Shown here: positions 11,721 through 23,264 of the stretch, piece by piece
Position numbering within the stretch: the stretch's first letter is position 1
Layout: the number at the start of each line of letters is the position of its first letter
DNA from: Chamaecyparis obtusa
Taxonomy: Eukaryota > Streptophyta > Pinopsida > Cupressales > Cupressaceae
Assembly (NCBI GenBank): GCA_027943335.1
Contig: BSBK01001114.1
Span: 595,001 to 659,000, forward strand
Reading direction: 5' to 3'
DNA: 64,000 nucleotides
The notes under the pieces: generated by a model
What the model was told of the DNA's origin: nothing
The model's database searches: none
Seen by the model: the letters and a program-made list of their open reading frames with translations, nothing else
Position numbers and translations under genes: made by a program

Positions 11721-11974
11721 AATCCCTCAATTTATCACTATGACTATAACACATTGCTTACTAGACCTATGTGACTTCAAATTAAGCTAATGAGTAAAAG
11801 TATGCACATTGTTATAAAATGTGAAAACATAATCCTACCTCTAACCATTGGAGAAATTAGGACATTATATAATTATTTAATTAATTAGATCCTTTAATCA
11901 CTTTATTCACTTACACTAAATTTAGGTTCCTTTTCTTTTTATTAGACCAGGCTAAAAATAAGATTAATTTTATT

Positions 11975-12102
11975 AGTTGAGATAATTTTAGATCAGGCTT
12001 CTCTTTCTTTCTATAAAATAAATTGTTTAATCATTTGTAGTTGAGATAATTTTAGATTAGGTTTCTCTTTCTTTCTATAAAGTAAATTATTTATTCATTT
12101 GT
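11975..12102. repeat. Tandem duplication, two 64-bp units
   Basis: Units 11975-12038 and 12039-12102 both start AGTTGAGATAATTTTAGAT and both end TCATTTGT, with about five differences. Confidence 0.85.
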
Positions 12103-12763
12103 AATATATCCAATTCATTTACAAGTTAATCTCAATATTAGATTCTTCTTTGGATCAATTCTCTCTCAAGGTTACATATATAGCACATTAATCATGACTT
12201 CTTATCTTCAAATGTGATAATTATTTTTCTTGTAGGTAATTCATCGATTGGTGAGGTTGGAAAAATAACTCCAACATGGATTCATAGTTCTTTAGATCCA
12301 TACATGCAAATTTTTTAGATTTTGCACGAGGTATATTTTATTTAGATTTTTATATTTTCACTATCTGGTCAATTAATTGGATGTTTTGGCACCTGCAATG
12401 GCTCTACTTGTTGGAGAGGGGCTTATTTGATCTTCTTTATATGTAATAAGTTTTTGGGTTTTGCTAATTTCATTTGAGGAGGCATCATGGGTTTTTTCTA
12501 TTCATCCTTTTGTTATCAACCTAGCAAAGGGAAATTATGTGTCTTTGTGAAAGAGCATTTTGACATATCTCAAGAGGCTTGATCTTTTTCCTTATATATA
12601 TGTACTCATCCCTCAACAAACCTCTAAGAGGGATAAGTATACTTGGAGGAAAATTATTGACCATATTGTATGAGTGATCGATTGTAGTATTAATGATGAC
12701 ACTATATATTTTTTATTGGACATTGATTTCCCCCACACACTTTGGACTTTCCTTTGGGAGATT

Positions 12764-13319
12764 TGTTAGAATTTTTAATCTTTCCTTGGTGTATTATTTA
12801 AATAGGGATAAGCCAAGGTATTGTAATTTGTAATTTTTCCTCTAGTCCAAGTGGGAGGACAACTCATTTCTTTTATTTCCTTTATTAAGGAAATTAACTT
12901 TTCCTCCTTAAGAGGATTCTCACACTTGACACACACTTAATGTGAATGAGGCATTCATAGAAGATGGGAGTTACATTATAACTCCATCACTCATCTCTAT
13001 TTAAGAGATGGATATACACACACTTGATGATGAATTTTCTCACTTCTTCTCACATTGTTGTAATGAGCTTTTTGCTCACATTCTTTCTCCTTCTCTAGGA
13101 TTTTTTCCTCATTCATATTATATTCACAAGGGGTTTTATTTGTTTTCACCTTTCAAAATCCTTGTCTCATTGTGTTGATCTTGGAGCATCTTGATGGTTT
13201 TGGTGATTGATTTTGAAGCAATCTCTCACTATTTGAGTTTTTGGTAAAATACTTCCTTTTGCTACACTCTCTTGGATTATTTCCTTTAAGCTCTTTTCAT
13301 TTTTTGTATTTTTCTTACA
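12764..13319 (+). repeat. LTR, 556 bp, plus orientation
   Basis: The block starts TGTTAGAATTTTTAATC and ends TTTTTCTTACA, the usual TG...CA ends. It is followed at once by TGGTATCTATTGG, a decayed form of the initiator-Met primer site TGGTATCAGAGC, so it reads as a 5' LTR. The sequence in front, CTTTGGGAGATT, also resembles a polypurine tract. The flanking 5-mers (AGATT and TGGTA) differ, so it is not a clean solo LTR. No gag or pol follows and no partner LTR lies in the window. Confidence 0.6.
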
Positions 13320-13332
13320 TGGTATCTATTGG
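13320..13332 (+). other. Decayed primer binding site
   Basis: TGGTATCTATTGG abuts the LTR end; the first seven bases match the initiator-Met tRNA primer site used by the other copia elements here. Confidence 0.45.
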
Positions 13333-14976
13333 TTCCTGAAAAGGATTTTACACTCAGAGAGATACCAATATACCTAGGACATATTTTGAGGAGGGGTTAG
13401 TTCCAAATGTGGGGAGATCTATAGGTAACTGGACCAACTATAGGGACAAGGCTTCCCTCTGCACTTCTAGCTCTGCAAAACCTAGGTGGGTACACCTAAT
13501 CCAGCTCAAAACTTTATGCTTCACAACCTTCTCTAGATTTATATAACATATAGGATGGTGAGAAAATACTAAATGATAACCAATCATTTATTGATTATCA
13601 ATCACCATGATGAACAAACGACCCTATAACCTCAATATTTTAAAAGACTTGGGATTGGTTATGATTAGAATGTGATGCCCAAAAGTTGGGACAAAACACA
13701 ACCAACAAATTTTTTTAAAGTGATAAGTTTCTACACACAAGATGCGGGTTAATGAGTTCAACGACGAGGTTAAAATGAATCAGGTGAATAACCTCGACAA
13801 TGTTGTCTATAAAGGATGCTAGAGGAAAATTAAAAAAAAGTTAAATACGTCCATCTTCATGACGAACAAAATTATCATTCGTCAACTAGAGATCTCAACG
13901 GTTGACTAAGAGGACATGAATGTCTAATGTTTACGTTATTCCATATGAAGGTCATTCAATTTACTAATGTTTAGATTAAGTCCAATCTAATCATGGAGCT
14001 TAATCGGTTGATCTGAAATACAGGATAAACACGATCTGATTTCTCAAACTTATTATTAAATTAGAAAATAAAAAAACTATAAGTCTTAATCAATAATTAT
14101 ATTTAATTATTATATAATATTAATTAATAATTATAAAATATTAATTAAGTAATATAGATATTAATTAATTAATAAATTATAATTTATTAACTAATATTTA
14201 ATACATGTCTAAAATTATCATTATAGAACAAAATGGAAATTACCACTAACTATAAAATTTCTTGCATCACATAATATCTTTCTATACTAACATTAATTCC
14301 AAAAGCAAAATTAACAAATAACATAAAATAACATATAACTTTATTACCCACTAAACAATCTTAATTAACTATCTAAGCATCTAATGATATTAATAACACA
14401 TTATCTTTAAAAAAACATATTGATTAATATCTAAACTATCTTATCAATCTACTAAATCAATCTTCTAAAATATCCTAAACTATCAACTACCCTATCCTCC
14501 TTAATAACTACCAAATCATTCCTAAATATCTAACTTTACTAGCCTAGCCTCTAAGCTTCCTCAACTCACGTGCCATGAGGAGTTTGAATTTCATAAAGTA
14601 AGGGGGTGCATATCAAGGAAGTGATGATGTGTATTTTGGAAGAAGGTTTATATAATGCCAAGACTTTGACAGCCCACCTACCCTTTTCAAGCTTCAAACA
14701 AGGAAACTTTTAAACAAGTCTTAACTCCCTCCAAGCTGCGTGGATAATGAAGACAAGTTTTAAAAAGCTAGCCAATCTATCATGCTTAGGTGTCACCTAG
14801 TACACCATCCCATCACCCAAAAGGTTTGGGATTAATTACAAAGCCTTAGCCTTCATCCACCTGCGCCTAGGGGAAAGGCTTGTCAAAAAGGTGAGTATGA
14901 TATTTGTTTAAAAGTTTATTTTATTTATTAGCTTGGGCAAAGGTGGCAGATTTAATAATATTAAATGACTGTGGTT

Positions 14977-15013
14977 GGATTTTTGTATGGGGATTCTTTC
15001 CCATACAAAATCC
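14977..15013. repeat. Inverted repeat (hairpin)
   Basis: GGATTTTTGTATGGG and CCCATACAAAATCC pair over about 14 bases, with one extra base on one side and a loop of about 8. No T run follows in the plus direction, so it is not a typical terminator. Confidence 0.6.
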
Positions 15014-16371
15014 AGAGAGCTATTTGCTCTTAAAAATTTTCTGGGTAGTGTTATTTTGTTTTAGCACTACTTAGTTCATTTTTTTTTTTGAAACTCATTA
15101 ATCATAGCAATGAAATTTTAATGGTTCCTAATATGGAATGAAGAGTTTAAGTTATTGCATTTAGATAGTATTTGAAACATAGATTTACATAGTTTATTTG
15201 TTATTCAAATAAGGTCTTTTCTAAAGACTAAATGCTCATAGTTTTTCATAGTTTTCTCTTTTGTCAATATCATAGAACTAAGGAGTGTTTTCAAACACAT
15301 ATTCAGAGTATATTTGAATTGATCTTAACCAATTTAAAACATCTAATGGAGCTACAATCTCCTTATTTCATTCAAGTAAGAGTTGATAACATATCAATAT
15401 AGATTCTTTCAACTTGATGAACTTATAACAATAATTTAGAGAGTAAATTCAATGGCTAAGAGAGAATGAAGGTCTTTTAAGAAACATGCAAGGATACAAC
15501 TTTCCATAATATGAACTACATAATCCTCTCATTATCTTTGTCCCATTGAAATTTACATCATTCCTAGGTTACAAAGTAACATTGCAATATTCAAATGAAG
15601 CTTGCTTTTCTTTACATGAATTTCATAATGAAAGCATCTTCTAAAACATAAATTTGGCAATGATGGATCAATATAGCAACATGTTTTTCTTTCTAAATAC
15701 AATATACAAGAGCTCCAAAGGGAGATTGAATACATCATTCCAAATTTACAAGGATGAATCAAAACATGGAGTGAATTCCTCATTCAAACACATCAAGGAA
15801 AAAGTCTTTATCTTCTTTATCCATACTTCAAAATCTGCAAGTGAAAACATGACAAGGAAAAGACCATGGGAGCTCACCTCCCATCCAAGGTCTCTCATGA
15901 GACCACCCCCGAGCTTGGGGAGAACACATTGAACAAGTTACAAACATACACACACAATCACAACATGATTTAACAAACATAGACAAAATTCCCAAATTCC
16001 CTCAAGAAGTAAACTAAGGAATTCCCATGAATTTCCTTTGTAGGGTGTGGTAGACAAAACCATGGAGAATACCATTGCATAATATACAAGGCCACACATG
16101 GACCAATTTTCTCAAATACATACAAGGCACACAAGGCCAATTTTCCCTCCTTATACCCCCATTGCCACAAAGGCTACATGCAAGGTCTCTTGGGGAAAAT
16201 CACTCACCCAAGGTTCATCCTTCCCCACACATGGAGGAGACTCTACACATGGAGTTGCCTCCATTACCACACCCCCTCTTGATTTCTCTTCCCTCCCAAG
16301 GGTGAGAGAATCTAAGAGTAAACAACCCAAAAATTCAATTACATGATAACACATAAGCAAGCTTGCTCTCA

Positions 16372-16444
16372 CCATGACCAACCATGGGGAGCTAAAACAC
16401 AACACTAAACAAAACGAACCTCCACCATGACCAACCATGGGGAG
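16372..16444. repeat. Short direct repeat
   Basis: The word CCATGACCAACCATGGGGAG occurs twice, about 51 bases apart. Each copy contains the inverted motif CCATG...CATGG. Confidence 0.7.
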
Positions 16445-19210
16445 CCAAGAACATGATCACAATAACAAACATCTCAAACAAACAGAAAGAGCACATGAAT
16501 TCCTACCTCAAATCCAAGCTATGGTAGAATGTTGTTGAGCCCTAATCCAAGCTTCAAGCCTTTTTTCCTCTAACTTTCTGAAAGCTCTCTAAAAATAGAG
16601 AATGGGTGAATGAATCACCCTAAGCCAAAATTTCCTCTAAATAGGGCTTCTACACCTAACCTCATAAATGAGGTTCAAACAAGCAAGTTGCAATTTTCGC
16701 TCAAGAAGGAAAATGAATTTTTAAAAGGGTCTAAAAGTCACTTTAAGGCTTCTAAAAAGGTGAAAATACCCCTAACCCATGGGTATATGGAAAGGGTTAA
16801 CAAATTTTGCATAAAACTATCTCCTAAGGCCATTATAAACCCTCTAAACCCGTGTCGAGAAATAACATCAAAAATGGGGAATGAGACTATAAAAAGATTC
16901 CTATGGCAGAAAGGTGTGCTAAGATATCCCTAAAGCTCCTAGCAAGTGCTCTCACACAACACACGACGTACCTTAATAACATTGAACATAGGTGTCAAAC
17001 GACACTTCACAAAATAACATTTCACAAAAGGTACATCCAGAATAACAACTCATAACATACAAACATTCAAATTACTGTTACGAAATAAATTACTTAACAA
17101 CGAGGCCTCAGGTCTCTTAATAGACGGGGCCTTGGTTTAACTGGCTGTCCTACGTTCAATGTGATTTCCCCGAATGTGTTTCCATGGTCCTTCCACCTGC
17201 AATACCTAAATGCAGCATCAGTAATTCAAGGAAGAAAACCATTACAATAACATATATGATATAGCGAAATTTAAACATTAAATTGCATAATTCAACTCAT
17301 ACGTCAATTGCATATAATATTCATGATTTGATTGCACATTTCAAATGAAATTCCATAACGTAATTTAAATATCATCAAGATCATCAGGTTCACAAAACAT
17401 CATATAAAAACATAAACCAAATCTATACATCATGGATCCCATAAGCAGAATCATCAAAAGAACAATCCAACGAGTCCAAACATAATATAACAGTAGTTGA
17501 CAAAGTCCAAGTATCACTGAACGAAACATAATCAAAAAGTTAGCTAATATGTATAACACAGGATCACTATGTGGGCCAAAAGTGGGCCTCACATAAAACT
17601 TGAGGGATATAAGAAGACCACATCAAACACATATCACTGTAGAATATACTTATTCCTGACCAGTGCCTTATCCATTGGGATAAATCTCTAGTGTAGTGTA
17701 GAATACAGAAACCAACTACTATTCTTCATTAAAGATCCAATCCATAAACACAATTACCCAAACCCACACTACTTATAAAAATACCTGTGAAAACCCAATG
17801 AATCTATGTTTCATCCAGAGCATCATTTAATCTGATCCAAATTAGAACTAAGGACTGAAAACATATACATAGATAAACTCTATATAGTGAATCAGAAAAC
17901 TCAAAACTCATAAGATCAACACACAAGAGAGAAATGAGATTGGATAGTTGTATTATGTATGAGGATTCATGTCTCTGTACACACCTTTCTTCAAGATTAA
18001 ACCACTCCAATATAGTCAAAGACTAGAAGTTTTTCCCTTTCATACAATAATATAGTCTGATTTAAAATTTGTTAGACCCTAGACTAAGAACAAATCATCA
18101 GCCGATATTCTAAAACCTAGAAGAGACTATACCTAGACTTCTTAGCCAAAAGATGACCCTCCTAAATGATCTTGGAAATCCTTATAAAGGACTGCAACAA
18201 GCTAGGGATAATTTAGGGAAAAATTAGGATTTCCAACAACTATAATCAACCAGATACAACAAGAAATAAAAGAAGACAAGAAATCCTGAAAACCTAGGAA
18301 GGATAAGATCAAATTTGATTTACAATATTTGGATTTCATCATCACACGCCAATTGCAGTTAAAAATTCAAAAGGCTTCTTGTTGTAGACAAAAAATTTAA
18401 TGCTAGAACCATCTTAGCAATATTGCATGTATTAGGGCATGGAAATTATTGACAACCATCATACCCTAGCTTCCCTTCTCAAAATATCAGTCCTCAACAT
18501 TAAAATTGTCATGACACTTCAGGAAGACAAATCAGATCAAGCTAGCTAGCTGACACTTTACTCATCAATTTTCACCTGTAACCCTCCTAGAACAAAACAA
18601 AATCTGATTCAGTTTATTGTTACTTCTGGTTCACCAACTTCAATCCTATTGGAAAAACCCTTAAACAATTCAAATATTTGGCCACAACGGTTAATTGACA
18701 AAATTTAAAACATAGCCGTTGATCCTTGTATTTCTCGACACATCGTGTGGCCTATAAAAATTGGTAGAATAGTCAACAAAACCCGCAAAAAGTCTTTCCA
18801 CATTATTGTCAGCATCCAATTAGGAGCAAGAAAATAAGAAAGACCTGGCACAAGGACCCACCCTCTCATTGGTCTTTCATTAGACAAGATCAGATAGTTT
18901 TCATAATCCTGTGATCATTATCCTTCGAGAAGTTTTCAATTGCGGTATCACACTGACCATCATATTTGATCGCTCTTTACTCTTACTCCAAACCTCAGCC
19001 CCATTGATGTCACTCATTTGATTGGAAGATCTAATGGGTGGCGTGATCCCTTGATCACTAACCATTGAGCACTTTCTGTTTGAGGTATCATGATCACCAT
19101 TGCATTAGATCATACCTACACTGCCTTTACCTTTAATCGTGAAAAGTCCTTTAACTTTACATCATTTAGAGATCACGTGACCAAAGGCCCTCTCAGGATC
19201 TCTAAAATTT

Positions 19211-19405
19211 TGTCTTAACCAGGGTTTGATCAGGAGAATGAGTGACTGAGGCAAATCTCGTAATCTCTGGATACTTGTCTTAACCTAGGCTTTATTTGGA
19301 GAACTGGTGACAAAGGAAAATATCTTAATTGATGAACATTTGTCTTGACCATGATTAGTTCTTGAGATCTAGTGACTAAGGAAGTCTCGTAATTGCCAGA
19401 TGTTT
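19211..19405. repeat. Three diverged 65-bp tandem units
   Basis: Units start at 19211, 19276 and 19341, each with TGTCTTRACC. Each carries a GTGACTRAGG-like word near its middle (GTGACAAAGG in the second) and an ATCTCGTAAT-like word later. A fourth, weaker start (TGTTTTACTTAAC) lies at about 19401. The surrounding 18900-20100 is rich in similar words and may be a longer, older array. Confidence 0.65.
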
Positions 19406-21068
19406 TACTTAACTCAACAAAGATCATGAGATTCAATGAAAACCCTTGATCTTGTCCACCATCAATGATTGTCGCTTAATCATTGAATGCATCATGACTT
19501 AGCCATTTCATTACAAGACTTGGAGATAGCACATTTCTTAATTGCTCACTAGATTATTGGATGCTAGATACTTAACTGACAACATCGTGAGATTTAGAGA
19601 CAAGACAAAACATTATTCTATCTATTGGGTTTTGCACTTCTTATTGAGTAGACCTGAAATGCTGGTCCCACTTGCCTTGATCCTTTTTTTTGCTAAAGTA
19701 TCCAACAATTGTCGAGTTTTGCACTGCTTACTGACTAGGCTTGAAAGACCTAACACTACTGGCATATTTCTCTTTTCTTACATCTATCAGACTTAGCACT
19801 ACATACCGACTGAGCTAAAAAGACACAAAAATTTTAAACATTTAGGACTTAGGAAAAGTTAAGAGGCATCATCGAGTTTTTATAACTTGAAAGACTTGGC
19901 CCTGCCTGATGATAACTTAAGACATGTGCTAAAAAGAAGAACTTAAGTGACCAAAAAAGTAATGATCAATTAGAACAAGGTAGGGTTTTTTAATTTAGGC
20001 AAGGCAAATTTATGAAACCCTACAAAGAACAAAGGACCTACTTTCTCAAGCTAGGACATTTTTCAAAAGATCTCAAAGGCATGAAAAATTGGTTAACAAC
20101 ATCAGAGATAGCTAATCCTTGTTTTGAGTGTTTTCATGAAGGTTCCATTTGAAGGATATCTCATTTGATTAGCTTTTGTTCATGGTTTTTCTTTTTTTGC
20201 AGATCTGACATTATTTTCTAACTCTCTTTAGAGGGATTTGATTTTTTTTGGGTTTGGATGGTTCATCGCCAAAGCCAATTTCTATTATTTGTTTACCTAG
20301 TTCTAGATGGATTGCCACTAGATCTAAGGTTTATAATATTTATTTCGAGTTTTTTTTCAAGATCTATCTTCACCCTCTTTCAGGAAATCACAAGGGTTTG
20401 CATTTAGTTCATTTGTGCTAACATTCTCCAGGGCTTATTCAAACTTTAAATCTATTAATCTCCTAACCTTCTTGATCTCTTTTTATAAAGGCTCAAAAAC
20501 TTGGCATAATCTAGAACTCAGGGATTGGACATCCAACCAAGCATTTTATCCTCCTTATAAAAATTTATTTAATATGTCAACCTAGGGATGTGTTACTTGA
20601 AATGGGCTAGCAAGATATATGCACCAAGTATAATTTAATCACACATTCTACAGTTGCTGCATGAAACAAATACTAGAAGGAAACTATTTTATGACTGCAG
20701 GAAGCAAATACTAGAATAGAAATTAAACCATATATGTAGAAAAGAAAGTACTGGAATGGAAATTGTATAAGTGAATTTTCTAACAAAATATGAAGAATCT
20801 CGCAAACTAATCTATAATGCTTTGGCTATTCTGCTACTTTGGCTGCAGGAAGCATTAGCTTATCCCGTGGCTTTGGCTGCAGGAACAGTTCAACACCAAT
20901 ACTGAAATAACAGAAACATAGGAAAATGAATTTAACTAGCATGAACCTAAATAACTATGAATTTATTTCCAAGTGGGCCCCCTTGGATGAGTATCCCAAA
21001 AACTTATTAGGCAAAGTTAAATCTCAATACTTCATTTTCTCATTGATTGAATAACTAAGTACATAGAT
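19406..21068. other. Non-coding stretch left of the solo LTR
   Basis: No coding remnant was recognised. The word CTTTGGCTGCAGGAA occurs twice (near 20838 and 20871), and a GCAGGAAGCAAATACTAG-type word repeats near 20665-20715. Together with 22604-23264 it is the sequence into which the solo LTR inserted. Confidence 0.4.
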
Positions 21069-21073
21069 GTATG
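21069..21073. other. Target site duplication GTATG (left)
   Basis: Identical to 22599-22603 on the other side of the solo LTR. Confidence 0.8.
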
Positions 21074-22598
21074 TGTTGGAAACTACAATTGAAATAATTG
21101 TTATATTGTCATTGATGTCAAACCTTAACTGGTAAGACAATTTCTATCTAGGAGAGTACCATACCTTTTGATTGATGAAGATGATTTGAAAAGAGGAGAT
21201 AACAAGAGGACCTAACGAAAGGTTGAGTTATGTGATACTTCAATGGGTAATTGATTAGTTGGTACATTGACAAGATAATGTTTTGTTTACCTTTAATACC
21301 AAGTGAAGAAGAAAGACTGGAAACATAGGCTTAACTAAGAAAAAGTGAAGAAATCTAGTTTAAGCCGAGTGATGTTAGTGTTGATCGAGTACTCATATAT
21401 GCTGAGAAAATCTAGTGTCGACTGAATATCAGTAATTGCCGAGTGACAGATAATTACCGTGCAAAGATAGTGTTTACCAAGAATGAAAGTTTTAGCGATG
21501 ACCAAGATACACAATAATGATCGAGGAGATGAACACAGTATTGACTGAGTGTCAGTAACTTACATTTTGAGAAAGAATTGAGAATCCTAGCTGACATAGT
21601 TGAATTATTAGGATATGTAAAATGTGTTGACATTATTAATGAATGGTATGAAGCATTTAATGCATGGTAAATCACTTTCTTATGATTTCAAAGAGAAGTT
21701 TGAAGATGTATTTAGAAGGAAAAGAAAGAGAACATAATGATGGATGGATTTGATGAATCTAACCTAAACCTAAGATCTACGAAAGAGATTAAGTGACAAA
21801 AAGATTAATCTACTTGATCAAGGAGGTATAAGGATAACCTAATTGTGAGGTTATAGTATAGAGAAGAGGTTGATGTTATTGACTGATGAGTCTAAGTAGA
21901 AGGATGAAGGTGAAGCAGTGAAGAGATGAACAGATTTGTGGTGATTGCTTGAAGAGAATTCTGAGGAGATCAAAGATGGAGATGGAAATGAAGGTTAGTC
22001 AGTAAATCAACATATGTGCGAAGTGGATTTGTATTTGAAAAGTGAGTTTTATATTTTTAGATCAGAACCTACTATTACTTTCTAACTATTATATCAGTCT
22101 AAATCCTTTAATCAAGGTTGACCTAACAGTCATTGTATAAATCCTTTAATCAAGGTGACATTCTAATGGAATGTTCTTAAGCTCTCTAACAAGGCCACTC
22201 TTAACAGGGCAATTAAATCCTTTAACCAGGTCACACCTAACAATGTGTATTGTAAACCTTTAACTAGGTTGGCTTCCCATAGAGCTCACTTTAGAAGAGT
22301 GAAAATCAATAGCATGTTACAAGTGGTTTTTCCCAAATTGGGTTTCCACTATAAATCCTAGTGTTATACTTATGTGAATGTTATTTGATGTGAATGATGT
22401 TGAAGGTTTTATATTCTGCAAGTTAATTACTTTAACACAGTGGATTGCAAGTTTTATGTTGTTGGTATATGCTATAACGACTGAGTTAAAAGATGATTAG
22501 ATCTAAGATTGTTGAAAAGCTAGAAAGTCAAATTGGTACATCTAGACTTGAGGATAACTGATTCCCCCCCTCTCAATTATTCTAAAATCATTCTAATA
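21074..22598 (+). repeat. Solo LTR, 1525 bp
   Basis: The block begins TGTTGGAAACTACAATTG and ends TCATTCTAATA, the final CA having become TA. A perfect 5-bp duplication GTATG flanks it, and neither a primer site nor a polypurine tract is next to it, so it is a single LTR left by recombination. Near its end it carries a C run followed by TCTCAATTAT, the same motif seen near the ends of the copia LTRs to the right. Within 22098-22270 the word CCTTTAAYCAAGGT recurs four times. Short ORFs inside are not supported as genes. Confidence 0.85.
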
Positions 22599-22603
22599 GT
22601 ATG
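22599..22603. other. Target site duplication GTATG (right)
   Basis: Matches 21069-21073 exactly. Confidence 0.8.
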
Positions 22604-23264
22604 AAAACTAGTAAGCAACAGAATGAAACTATATTGCAACTAAACTAATTATGCCCTCTTTCTCATGTAGAAGCGGGGCTTTATTTAAAAGGAAAAATTC
22701 TAACAACTAACTAATCATACCATAGAAATAGGTGGAGCTTTTATTATAATACTATCAACAAAAAGGAAGAAAGCTATAAAACTAGAAATAGATTAGATCT
22801 AGACTTCTCACTCTTTCCTAAATTTCCTTAGAGAATTCATCATGTTGTCTTAGTCTTTTCTTAGCGACTACCACCTTGATCATCTAAATTTTTTTTTGTG
22901 GTGTTGCATTAATGTTTCTCCATTGGAGTATGCTAAAAGACCCGGTCAAGCATCCAGTGTATGAGTGTGCTTCACCTGGTCAAGATGACGGTTACTATAT
23001 TGATGCACTACACTTCAGATCTTAGGATAAATAAATTCATGGTAATAAACACCAAAACACACATGCATTATTTATGTTCAAATAACTAATTTACTTATAA
23101 AGACAACCATAATTACAAAGTAATTAATATAGCATATTCATCCAAGTGTAGCATATTAAGTGTGTTTAAACCATAATAGAAGTCTAGTGGTAGGATGCCA
23201 CATAATATCAGAACTGAGTATAAAGTCTTTGAGAAAATATAACAAAACAAGGAAAAATACCTAG
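22604..23264. other. Non-coding stretch right of the solo LTR
   Basis: No coding signal is seen. Read on the minus strand, the end of the H ORF overlaps a purine-rich AAGGGGCA followed by TGATGAGGCATATT, so part of this stretch could be the 3' LTR of H, interrupted by the solo LTR. That is a guess; no second copy is present. Confidence 0.3.

Larger units (their letters stand above)
13333..19210. other. Long stretch without recognised genes
   Basis: Only short chance ORFs are seen. Details: a very AT-rich part at about 14041-14215; a 37-bp hairpin at 14977-15013; a Pro/Ser-coding, C-rich part at about 15850-16450 with a short direct repeat; and a slightly GC-richer part near 17100-17215. A TGTGATGCCC start near 13672 and an ATGCAGCATCA near 17205 look like possible LTR edges but have no partner copies in the window. 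Confidence 0.35.

Noticed and set aside
15654..16438. Cluster of overlapping 80-95 codon ORFs on both strands
   Set aside because: The region is C-rich and stop-poor in several frames; no motif, and no frame stands out.
13672..17213. Possible very long LTR from TGTGATGCCC to ATGCAGCATCA
   Set aside because: No second copy, primer site or polypurine tract was seen, and the words alone are too weak.
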